This document shows, one piece after another, positions 25,590 through 33,646 of a stretch of 37,622 nt of DNA. The first letter of the stretch is position 1, and the number at the start of each line of letters is the position of its first letter. The stretch is from CAYOHR01 sp964512145 (GTDB lineage Bacteria; Bacteroidota; Bacteroidia; Flavobacteriales_G; JALEGO01). The position numbers and the translations under genes were made by a program. Where the stretch lies: assembly GCA_964512145.1 (NCBI GenBank), contig CAZEIM010000025.1, positions 1-37,622 on the forward strand, read 5' to 3'. The notes beneath the pieces are model-generated. The model worked only from the letters and a program-made list of their open reading frames with translations, ran no database searches and had not been told where the DNA came from.

Positions 25590-25597
25590 CAAATATA
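25590..25597 (-). promoter_or_regulatory. Candidate promoter -7 element (TATATTTG) for the glgA-like operon
   Basis: TATATTTG on the minus strand fits TAnnTTTG exactly. A start 5-7 bases later would give a leader of about 23-25 bases to ATG 25560 or 8-10 bases to ATG 25575. No TTG is found at the usual -33 spacing. Confidence 0.45.
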
Positions 25598-25672
25598 CAA
25601 AAATTTAAGGTTTTTTAAGATATGACCAAATCAAAAAAATATTAACATTGTATTTCTAAAAACATTAAACGT

Positions 25673-27421
25673 ATGAAAACATTTTTTAAAACATTTTTTG
25701 CTTGCCTTTTAGCATTAGGCACTTTTTTATTTGTTGCCATTATTTCATTGTTAATTATTGGTTCGGCAGGTGAAAAATCCATATCTATTCAAGATCAAAG
25801 CATTTTACATTTAAAAATGGATGGCCCGGTGGTGGACAGAGCTAGCGACAACCCTTTCGAAAACTTAAGTTTTTCAGGGTTGGGAGAGGGAAACATTGGA
25901 TTAAATTCCTTGCTTAAAAACATTGAACATGCTAAGAATGATGAAAAAATTAAAGGTATTTTTTTAGAAACCTCCATGATTAATGCCGGTATGGCAACTA
26001 TTAAAGAAATTAGAGATGCAATTCTCGATTTTAGAGCTAGTGGAAAGTTTACCATTGCATATAGCGAAGTGTACACACAAAAAGACTATTATTTAGCTTC
26101 TGCATGCGAAAAAGTTTACATTTTTCCTACAGGATATTTAGAATTTAAAGGGTTGAGTAAAAACATTCTGTTTATGAAAGGACTACTTGAAAAAGTAGGT
26201 ATTGAACCCCAAATAATAAGACATGGAAAATTTAAAAGTGCGGTTGAGCCATTTATTCTAGATAAAATGAGTAATGAAAATAGAGAGCAAAACATGAACT
26301 ATATGTCTGATTTATGGATGCAAATGGTGCAGGCAATTTCTAAAGAAAGAAAAATTGAAGAAAATGCTCTGTTAAATTTAGCAGAACAATTAACCATACA
26401 AGAACCAAAACACGCTTTAGAACATAAAATGATAGACGGCATAAAATATTACGATGAGGTTGTAAATGAATTGAAAACACTTACAGCAAAAGAAGCTAAA
26501 GATAAATTATCGTTAGTGTCAAACTCAAAATATGCTAAATCTATCGAAGAAAAAAAAGAAGCTAAAGAAAAAGTTGCCGTAATTTATGCCATGGGAGATA
26601 TTGTTTCCGGAAAAGGTGAGTCAGACCAAATAGGCTCTGAAACTATCCGAAAAGCGATTGAAAAAGCCCGACTAAATGAAGAAGTTAAGGCTATTGTACT
26701 TCGTGTAAACTCGCCCGGAGGAAGTGCATTAGCATCGGATGTAATATGGAGGGAAATGATGTTGGCTAAAGAAACAAAAAGTGTTGTGGTATCTATGGGT
26801 GATGTTGCTGCTTCGGGTGGATATTACATTTCATGCGCTGCACATGAAATATTTGCCAACGAAAACACCATTACCGGGTCCATAGGTGTGTTTGGCATGT
26901 TGCCTAATATGAAAAAATTATACGAAGAAAAATTAGGGTTAACTTTTGATGGCGTAAAAACCAATCAATATGCCGATTTGGGCTCACTTCACAGACCATT
27001 AACAGACAGTGAACGAAATATCATCCAACAAAGTGTTGAAAAAATTTACGATGATTTTATTTCAAAAGTTTCGGATGGCAGATCTATTACCAAAGCTGAG
27101 GTTGATAGCATAGGACAGGGCAGAGTTTGGAGTGGGCTTGATGCGAAAAGCTTACAATTGATTGATCAATATGGCGGTATGAAAGATGCAATAAAAAGAG
27201 CTTCGGAACTAGCAAGACTTGAAAAATACTCTATCATTGAATACCCAGAGAAAAAGAGCCCCGTAGAAGCGATACTTGCTTCTTTATCAGGAGAAGAGCT
27301 GGAAACTAAAATTTTACAAAAAAAATTAGGAAACCTATACCCGGTGTTTTCTCAAGTAGAAAAATGGATGAGCATGCAAGGTGTTCAAGCAAGAATGCCC
27401 TACGACTTGACTATTGAATAA
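25673..27421 (+). CDS. sppA: Signal peptide peptidase SppA, 67K type
   Basis: 582 residues with an N-terminal membrane anchor at about 8-31 and two tandem ClpP-like (S49) domains. It degrades cleaved signal peptides at the inner membrane, periplasmic side. The general base Lys is likely K188 in GKFKSAVEPF of the first domain and the nucleophile is Ser381 in GDVAASGGYYISC of the second, matching the Ser-Lys dyad of the long-form enzyme. LRVNSPGGSALASD lies at 343-356. A strong terminator follows the stop within 20 bases. Confidence 0.96.
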   Translation: MKTFFKTFFACLLALGTFLFVAIISLLIIGSAGEKSISIQDQSILHLKMDGPVVDRASDNPFENLSFSGLGEGNIGLNSLLKNIEHAKNDEKIKGIFLETSMINAGMATIKEIRDAILDFRASGKFTIAYSEVYTQKDYYLASACEKVYIFPTGYLEFKGLSKNILFMKGLLEKVGIEPQIIRHGKFKSAVEPFILDKMSNENREQNMNYMSDLWMQMVQAISKERKIEENALLNLAEQLTIQEPKHALEHKMIDGIKYYDEVVNELKTLTAKEAKDKLSLVSNSKYAKSIEEKKEAKEKVAVIYAMGDIVSGKGESDQIGSETIRKAIEKARLNEEVKAIVLRVNSPGGSALASDVIWREMMLAKETKSVVVSMGDVAASGGYYISCAAHEIFANENTITGSIGVFGMLPNMKKLYEEKLGLTFDGVKTNQYADLGSLHRPLTDSERNIIQQSVEKIYDDFISKVSDGRSITKAEVDSIGQGRVWSGLDAKSLQLIDQYGGMKDAIKRASELARLEKYSIIEYPEKKSPVEAILASLSGEELETKILQKKLGNLYPVFSQVEKWMSMQGVQARMPYDLTIE

Positions 27422-27436
27422 CACATAATTTATCTT

Positions 27437-27468
27437 AAGCCCTTGAAAATTTTCAAGGGCTTTTTTTT
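27437..27468 (+). terminator. Rho-independent terminator after sppA
   Basis: A perfect 13-bp inverted repeat, AAGCCCTTGAAAA and TTTTCAAGGGCTT with no spacer (27437-27462), runs straight into a T tract ending at 27468. The few bases at the apex would form the loop. Confidence 0.9.
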
Positions 27469-27477
27469 GCATTTTTG

Positions 27478-27491
27478 AGAACATATGTTCT
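27478..27491. promoter_or_regulatory. 14-bp perfect palindrome centred on the STT3-like start codon
   Basis: AGAACATATGTTCT is self-complementary and contains the ATG (27485-27487) of the next gene. A -7-like CATTTTTG at 27470-27477 is directly adjacent. It could be an operator or an RNA hairpin over the start; it may also be chance in AT-rich DNA. Confidence 0.3.
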
Positions 27492-29601
27492 ACAACGTGA
27501 AAAAATTTTTAGCAAATTATAAATTTTCCGTTTTAAGCATCTTCATATTGTGCTTTGTGTATTTATTTTCTGTTTACATCCGAATAGAAGATTATTATTC
27601 GTGGAAAAAAAATCCAGCCCTCTTTACCTACCAAAATGAATACCAATTAGCCAATATAGATTGTTACTATTATTTAAAAATGGCTAAAGATTATGCTCAT
27701 AACCAATACACTACTGTTGATTCTTTAAGATATGTTCCTAAAGGGGAAAAAAGACCTGCAATGATTCCATTAATATCTTGGTTAGCGGCTTTTTTACATA
27801 ATATTTTTCCAGTTTCTCTATCTACGATTGCTGCATTTTTACCTGCTTTTTTATCGTCCTTGTTGGCTCCCTTGGTGTTTTTATTCCTAAAAAAACTTCA
27901 GTTTAAAAATATCTCTGCCTTAGTAGGAGCATTTTTATCGATATTTTCTTTAACCTATGTTTTTAGAACACGAATTGGTGTGTTCGATACCGATTGTTTA
28001 AATGTGATTTTTCTGTTTAATAATTCGCTTTTATTTTATTTGCTAAGCAAAGCAAAAAATGTAAAACTTTATCTAATGTTAGTTATTATAAATACAAGTT
28101 TGTTTTTATGGTGGTGGAATACAGCCAACAGCGTAGTATTTGTTTCGATATATTATACGTATTTTATATACGTAGTTTTTTTTCTTCAAGGGGTTTCCGT
28201 AGTTAAAAAAACATTTTTTTTAGTTATCCCGGGTTTGCTAGGTGCTTTATTTTTAAAGAAAGAGATTTTAGGGTTAATTTCCTTAGTTTTTTTAAAAAAC
28301 GATGGAGTAGTTTTTCCCATTTTAAGTGATATATCCGAGCTTACTCCGGTTAGTTTTACAGAATTTATTGAAAAAACAACCGGAAATACGTTCATTTTTA
28401 TCGTCACAATGTTAGGATTAGCAGTATTTATTTGGAATCAAAAAAAACACGCTTTGTTTTTACTAATACCTACAGTTTTTGCCTTTATAGGTCTTTTTTC
28501 AGGAAACAGGTTTTTATTATTTTCCGCGCCCATTTTAGCTTTTGGAGGAGCTTTTGCGGTAGAATATTTTCTAATTAAAGCGCGTTATTATTTCTATGCA
28601 GGAGCTATCCTTGCTTTTTTACTAGTATCTATCTCCTGGAAATCAAATTATCAAAAAATTACTTATAAATATTCTAAACCTGCGGCATACGATTATATTC
28701 CGATGATGAATAGTATACAAACGAATACTTCCGACTCTTGTTATATTTTAACCGATTGGGATATTGGATATCTTATTCAATACTATACAAACCGAGGCAC
28801 TTATGCTGATGGGGAAATTACCAACCGCGGTGATATTTTATATTATACAAGTTTGCCTTTAGCGCAAGATAATTTAGTGTTTGCGGCTAATTTCATACAT
28901 TTTTATACAAACAATCCCAAAGGATTGGAAAAACTTTTAAAAGCAGGCATGAACATTTCAGAGATTATGTTATTATTACAAGAAATATGGCATGAAAACA
29001 TAGAAAATTCTAAAAAAATCATTGAACAAAAAATGGAAAGTACTCCGGTTTTTAAATCCATGTTTTCATCTTCTTCAGAAGCCCTAAAATNNNNNNNNNN
29101 NNNNNNNTAAAATTTTTCTTTCCTAAAAGGAATAAAGAAGTATACCTTTTATTGCATCAACAAATGTTACAAACCGTATTTTGGTTTAAACAAGGAAATA
29201 TTAATCTTGAAACGATGCAAACCATGGGTATGCCTTTATATCTTCAATTTTTTAATGTGACGGATGATGGTATGTACATTAAAAACAACGATATTATTGT
29301 GAATAAACAAAATGGGTTAGCTTTATACCAACAAAATACGCAACATGCTTTTGAAGAAATTCGTGTACAACATATAGACACTTTTAAATTATTTCAATTT
29401 AAGCAAGCTTCTCAAAATCAATTTGTTTTTCACTATAATAGTTCTTTATCCTATGCCGCAGCTTTATCAAAAGAAATGTCTAAAAGTACCTTTCATCAAT
29501 TATTTATGCTGCAAACGTCTTCTCCATATTTTAAACCCATTGATTTACAAAGCCCTTTATATCAACTTTGGCAAATACAAGGAGATGAGTATTTAGAGTA
29601 G
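27485..29601 (+). CDS. STT3/PglB/AglB-like oligosaccharyltransferase (GT66), interrupted by an N gap
   Basis: Multi-spanning membrane protein in two frames either side of 17 Ns (29091-29107); after joining, about 697 residues. STT3 hallmarks: ANIDCYYYLKMA with Asp59 (first acidic motif), RIGVFDTDC at 163-171 (DxD), WWWN at 209-212, SDISELTP at 281-288 (resembling the SVSE/TIxE motif of external loop 5), and TDWDIGY at 423-429 in place of WWDWG. The soluble tail 430-697 follows. Such enzymes transfer lipid-linked glycan to Asn (or possibly other residues) of exported proteins. No glycan-assembly genes are nearby. Family call is good; acceptor and linkage unknown. Left part ends ...SSSEALK and right part resumes KFFFPKRNKEVYLLL. 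Confidence 0.75.
29091..29107. other. Assembly gap of 17 N inside the STT3-like gene
   Basis: The left flank ends in TAAAAT and the right flank begins TAAAAT. Removing the Ns and one copy of the six bases joins the frame as EALKFFFPKR. A gap of 17 as written would put the right part out of frame, so the true length is not 17 if the gene is intact. Confidence 0.85.
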
Positions 29602-29644
29602 TTTTAAAATAACGAATTCTTTTTAAGAATAGATTTGTTTTTTA

Positions 29645-29652
29645 TATATTTG
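29645..29652 (+). promoter_or_regulatory. Candidate promoter -7 element (TATATTTG) of the metal-uptake operon
   Basis: TATATTTG is an exact TAnnTTTG match, with its G 6 bases before the GTG at 29658. A transcript starting 5-7 bases after the element would begin at or next to that codon. A TTTG at 29634-29637 is too close to be a -33 element. Confidence 0.5.
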
Positions 29653-29657
29653 CAATT

Positions 29658-29966
29658 GTGTTGCATTATATTCGAACATACCAGTTTATATTGTTTATTG
29701 GCTTTATGGCCATATGGGCATATTCTGTTGTGCCCAACATAAATTTTCACGAATGTGAGCAGCACTCATCAACCTCAAACAGCTCAGAAGAACATGAGGA
29801 GGATTGTGTATTATGTAAATTAGATAAAATATCCTATATCTACCATTCCACTCAAGTTTGGTTTCATGTACAAACCTTACCCATTGTTCAAACGTTTTAT
29901 AAAATCTCGAAGTATTATTACGTATTTTTTCATCAACATAGCAATAAGGCTCCACCTAAATTCTAA
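29658..29966 (+). CDS. Small His/Cys-rich exported or membrane-anchored protein preceding a TonB receptor
   Basis: 102 residues if initiated at GTG 29658 (TTG 29661 and ATG 29706 are alternatives; the ATG would remove half of the hydrophobic segment at 8-26). After the hydrophobic segment comes a short metal-ligand-rich stretch: H31, C33, H36, H46, C50 and C53 (DCVLC). The C-terminal half is aromatic. It resembles, without proof, the small CxxC proteins (DUF2946-like) that precede copper/zinc TonB receptors in proteobacteria. It lies 62 bases before the TonB receptor and likely shares its transcript. A role as periplasmic metal-binding accessory is inferred. Confidence 0.65.
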   Translation: MLHYIRTYQFILFIGFMAIWAYSVVPNINFHECEQHSSTSNSSEEHEEDCVLCKLDKISYIYHSTQVWFHVQTLPIVQTFYKISKYYYVFFHQHSNKAPPKF

Positions 29967-30028
29967 GCAGCTTTTTCATAAAGCATTTTAGATATTCCTT
30001 TTTTTTAAGTTTAAATTAATACGGTGCG

Positions 30029-32361
30029 ATGATTCGCGTAATTTTATATATAGTTTTTTTTCAATCATTTTTTCTTTTTGCTCAAGAACACCAACCCTAC
30101 TGTAGTTTAGAAATGGCAGGTTCGGTCATTGATGAGCACGATCAAAAACCTTTAAGCAATGCTCATATTAAATTGGTAGAAGCTCGAATTTCAGTGGTTA
30201 CCAATCAAAAGGGAGAGTATGTACTAAAAGGTATTTGTCCCGGAAAATATACCATTCAAGTCTCACATTTGGGGTGTGAAACTTTTTCTGATACAATCAC
30301 AATGCATTCATCTTCCGTATTTCATTTTACTTTAGAACACCATGTAGAACTACTAAAATCTGTCGAAATCATTCAAGAAAAAGAAAATATATTACTTAAC
30401 AATCCTTTAAAATCTACGGAATACGACATCTTACAAAATTTTGGAAAAGGGTTGGCTAAATTAACAGAACAAAAGCCGGGTGTAAACACTATTAGTTCCG
30501 GGGGTAGTATTGAAAAACCAATGATTCATGGGTTAACAGGAAACAGAATTAATATCATCCATCATGGAATACGAATTGAAGACCAACAATGGGGTAATGA
30601 GCACGCCCCCAGTATTGACGTGAATACAGCATCTGAAATAGAATTATTTACAGGTCCAAATGTAAAGTACGGGCACGATTTGCTTTCGGGAGCCATTGTA
30701 AGTTCGCCCCAAGTTTTTTCGGACACTTTTTTGAATCAATACAGAGTTGCCGGAGTATTTATGTCCAATGGTCGATTAATAAATTCTATGGCTGAAATTA
30801 AAACTAGAAGTTCCCTCATACCAAAATTAGCCCTGCAAATTATGGGGAATATGAAACATGGAGGATCCATTCATACCCCTGATTATGTTTTAACAAATAC
30901 AGGCAAACGAGAACAAAATGTTCATGTACATGCGCAATATTTAGTGCATAAAAAAATACGAGCCGATATCATGTACAGCCAGTTTAATAATACACTAGGT
31001 ATTTTTTCAGGTGCACACATTGGTAATTTGACCGATTTTAACAGTATCGTTTCGGGTGAAAAAATCATTACAGACAGTATCTTTAGCTACAAAAAAAACA
31101 GGCCATTTCAACAAGTAGAACATGAAGTTTTTTTATCTAAAATAACATATAAACCAAGCGTTGAACAAACCATAGAAATTCAGTATTCCAGACAATATAA
31201 CAAACGCAATGAATTTGATAAACACAGACCGCGCAACGATTCGTTGGCTGCATTAAATAAGCCCGAACTGCATTTAGAACTTACAACACATCAAATTCAG
31301 GCAAATTATAAGAAGTTATTTAAACAGGTCATTTTTGAATCTGGGATTTTTTCAGAACAACAAAAAAACACCTATGAAGGGCGATATTTTATTCCAAACT
31401 ACCTCCAACAAGGGGCAGGCGTATATTCTATTGTAAAGTATATACATCAGCAGTTTTTATTTGAAGGGGGCTATCGGAGAGATATTAAAAAACAAGCAAT
31501 GTATCTGTGGAAAGATGAAGAAATTATTAACCCCCAATTTTTTTACCATCATGGAACTTTTCACGTTAAAGCAAAATATGTGTACCATACATTTAACGAA
31601 ATAATTTTCCAGTCTGGATATGGCTGGAGGCCTCCCAGTCCCAATGAATTATTTAGCGATGGGTTGCATCATGCCGCTGCAAGTATTGAAATTGGCAATG
31701 ATCAGCTTAGTTTAGAAAAATCCTTATCTCAGAGTTTAACCATTAAACATCAGACAACACGTGCCCATGCTTATGTGCACTCTTATATCAACCAATACAA
31801 AGGATTTATATACCTTCAACCATCAGCAGCTCCAATAGTAACAATACGCGGAGTTTTCCCGGCTTATTATTGGAAACAGGCCGATGCCCTTTTTTATGGA
31901 CTGGATTATTCATTTTCAGTAAATACTTTAAATAAAACATGGAGCTTTAACACCCAAGGGGCTTGGGTTTATGCTCAAAATAAATCCGATAATACGGCCA
32001 TTCCTTTAATTCCTCCATTTACTACAACCAGTGGTATTAAATATCAACATAAAACCAATATACAAAACATNNNNNNNNNNNNNNNNNNAACATAAGTCCA
32101 AACATTTTTTTAAATGTAAGATATGTTGCTATGCAAACAAATACGCAAGGAATTATAGAATTATTACCTGCTCCAGAGGGTTATACTCTTTTTAATATGG
32201 GCATTTCTCAAAATATAACCCATAAGCACTGGAAATGCTTAGTTAGTGTAGAAATAGAAAATCTTTTAAACACAAGATATAGAGAATATTTAGATAGATT
32301 AAGGTTTTATTCCGATGCTATGGGAAGAAATATTATTACAAGAGTTCAATGGTTTTTTTAG
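30029..32361 (+). CDS. TonB-dependent outer-membrane receptor, probably for a metal; interrupted by an N gap
   Basis: About 769 residues after joining across 18 Ns. The signal peptide ends at FAQ (19). A carboxypeptidase-regulatory-like domain (about 29-107, AGSVIDEHDQKPLSNAHIKL) is followed by a plug with KPMIHGLTGNRINIIHHGIRI and YGHDLLSGAI. The 22-stranded barrel ends QWFF with a C-terminal aromatic. The DQQWGNEHAPSID segment resembles metal-type receptors. It imports a ligand using the TonB motor. The downstream His/Asp-rich lipoproteins and upstream His/Cys protein suggest zinc or copper. The stop lies 32 bases before the next gene's ATG. Substrate is inference. Confidence 0.88.
32071..32088. 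other. Assembly gap of 18 N inside the TonB receptor gene
   Basis: The left flank ends AACAT and the right flank starts AACAT. Collapsing the Ns and one copy gives CAA AAC ATA AGT CCA, i.e. IQNISPNIFLNVRY in frame. The written gap shifts the frame and creates an artificial stop. Confidence 0.85.
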
Positions 32362-32393
32362 TTCAATTATGTTTAACACAAACTTTTTATTTT

Positions 32394-32951
32394 ATGAAAA
32401 AATTTTTTTTAAGTTTAGCATCACTTGCATTGATACTGCAGGCATGTAAAAAAGATGAAGATTTGGTAGAGGTACCTCCTCCGGTAAAAAATGAACCGGA
32501 AAACATCACTACCTTAAAGATTACATTTACAGATTCGGCAGGCGTAAACCCTTCGTATATCGCTGTTTTTAAAGATTTAGATGGGTCAGGATCAACTCCC
32601 CCAAGTGTTTTTGATACGATATATTTAAAGCAAAACACCACATATATTGCTCATATTGTTTTATTGGACGAAACAAAAACTCCGGCAGACACTATATCCA
32701 ATGATATTTTAGAAGAAGCAGGGGAACATATTTTTTGTTTTTCACCCAGCAATGTAGATGTTGCTATTAAAAGAACGGATAGCGATGGGGGAGCCTATGA
32801 GCTTGGTTTACATAGTCGATGGAAAACCGGAGCCTCGGGTTCAGGAGAAACCAACATTGTATTAAAACACCAGGTAGGCGTTAAAGACGGAACATGTACT
32901 CCGGGGGATACAGACATAGAAGTAAACTTTAAAACAATTGTTCAACCGTAA
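32394..32951 (+). CDS. Surface lipoprotein of the TonB-associated 'type 1 periplasmic binding fold superfamily' group
   Basis: 185 residues from ATG 32394; an in-frame ATG at 32349 lies inside the receptor gene. Lipobox LILQAC puts the lipidated Cys at 18; the following KKDED resembles the Bacteroidota lipoprotein export signal for surface display. The body has TLKITFTDSAG, LDGSGSTPP, NTTYIAHIVLLDETKTPADTISNDI and GETDIEVNF-like blocks, as in small lipoproteins annotated with this name beside TonB receptors. It probably binds the ligand or assists the receptor. The name is from family memory and no structure or substrate is established. It is 17 bases before the next gene. Confidence 0.75.
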   Translation: MKKFFLSLASLALILQACKKDEDLVEVPPPVKNEPENITTLKITFTDSAGVNPSYIAVFKDLDGSGSTPPSVFDTIYLKQNTTYIAHIVLLDETKTPADTISNDILEEAGEHIFCFSPSNVDVAIKRTDSDGGAYELGLHSRWKTGASGSGETNIVLKHQVGVKDGTCTPGDTDIEVNFKTIVQP

Positions 32952-32968
32952 CTAATAACTCAATTTAT

Positions 32969-33472
32969 ATGAAAAATAAACATATTATATCTATTGCTTG
33001 CTTGCTTATTGTATTTGCTACATCATGTAATAAAACGCAACAAAATGCTAGAAAGTTTTTAAAAGCAGGATATTGGGAAGTAAAGGAAATAAAAATAGAT
33101 GATGATTCAGAAGATGATTTACCAAAATGGCACATTGAAGATTGTAAAATATATAAAGAATCGTGCTATGCCGAGTGGATATTAGATGACGGAGGAGTGT
33201 CAGAATTTGTTTGGCAATTTAGAGATGATGGAAAAACATTTGAAATTTCTAATCAATCGGCTTTAGATGATGATCATAACCACGATGATGATGATGGTCA
33301 CGATCATGATGGAGACGATGCAAAATATCAATGCAGTGCATTGAGCGGAACATATCAAGTGATTGAACTTTCGAAAAAAGAAATGATTATTGAAAGCACC
33401 GAAACCTTAGGGCATTCTTCAAAAAAAGTATACATTCGCCTTGAAAAAGAAGATGATGACCACGATCATTAA
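32969..33472 (+). CDS. His/Asp-rich lipoprotein, probable metal-binding (lipocalin-like)
   Basis: 167 residues. The signal peptide has lipobox FATSC with Cys20. Residues 27-95 look like a lipocalin-type small beta-barrel (GYWEVKEIKID, WQFRDDGKTFEI) common in Bacteroidota lipoproteins. A low-complexity insert at 100-117 (DDDHNHDDDDGHDHDGDD) and the tail EDDDHDH at 161-167 are rich in His and Asp and could chelate several divalent metal ions. Two Cys pairs (59/66 region and 122) may form disulfides. It is the last gene of the operon, with a terminator 22 bases after the stop. Zinc is most likely from the His/Asp content, but copper or nickel cannot be excluded. Confidence 0.8.
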   Translation: MKNKHIISIACLLIVFATSCNKTQQNARKFLKAGYWEVKEIKIDDDSEDDLPKWHIEDCKIYKESCYAEWILDDGGVSEFVWQFRDDGKTFEISNQSALDDDHNHDDDDGHDHDGDDAKYQCSALSGTYQVIELSKKEMIIESTETLGHSSKKVYIRLEKEDDDHDH

Positions 33473-33494
33473 TTAGATCTATATACTATACTTA

Positions 33495-33534
33495 AAAATG
33501 CACGTAATTAAATTATAAAAACTACGTGCATTTT
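33495..33534 (+). terminator. Rho-independent terminator closing the metal-uptake operon
   Basis: AAAATGCACGTA (33495-33506) and TACGTGCATTTT (33523-33534) form a 12-bp perfect stem with a 16-base loop, followed by TTTTG TTTTATTTT. It stands between the His-rich lipoprotein gene and recG. Confidence 0.8.
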
Positions 33535-33646
33535 GTTTTATTTTAATCTCACCATTTTTTTTATAGTTTGTTTTTATTTGTAATCGGGCATTTTAAATAA
33601 AATGTAAACATTATTCAATTTTTGTATATTTAAAGCAAATTTTAAT

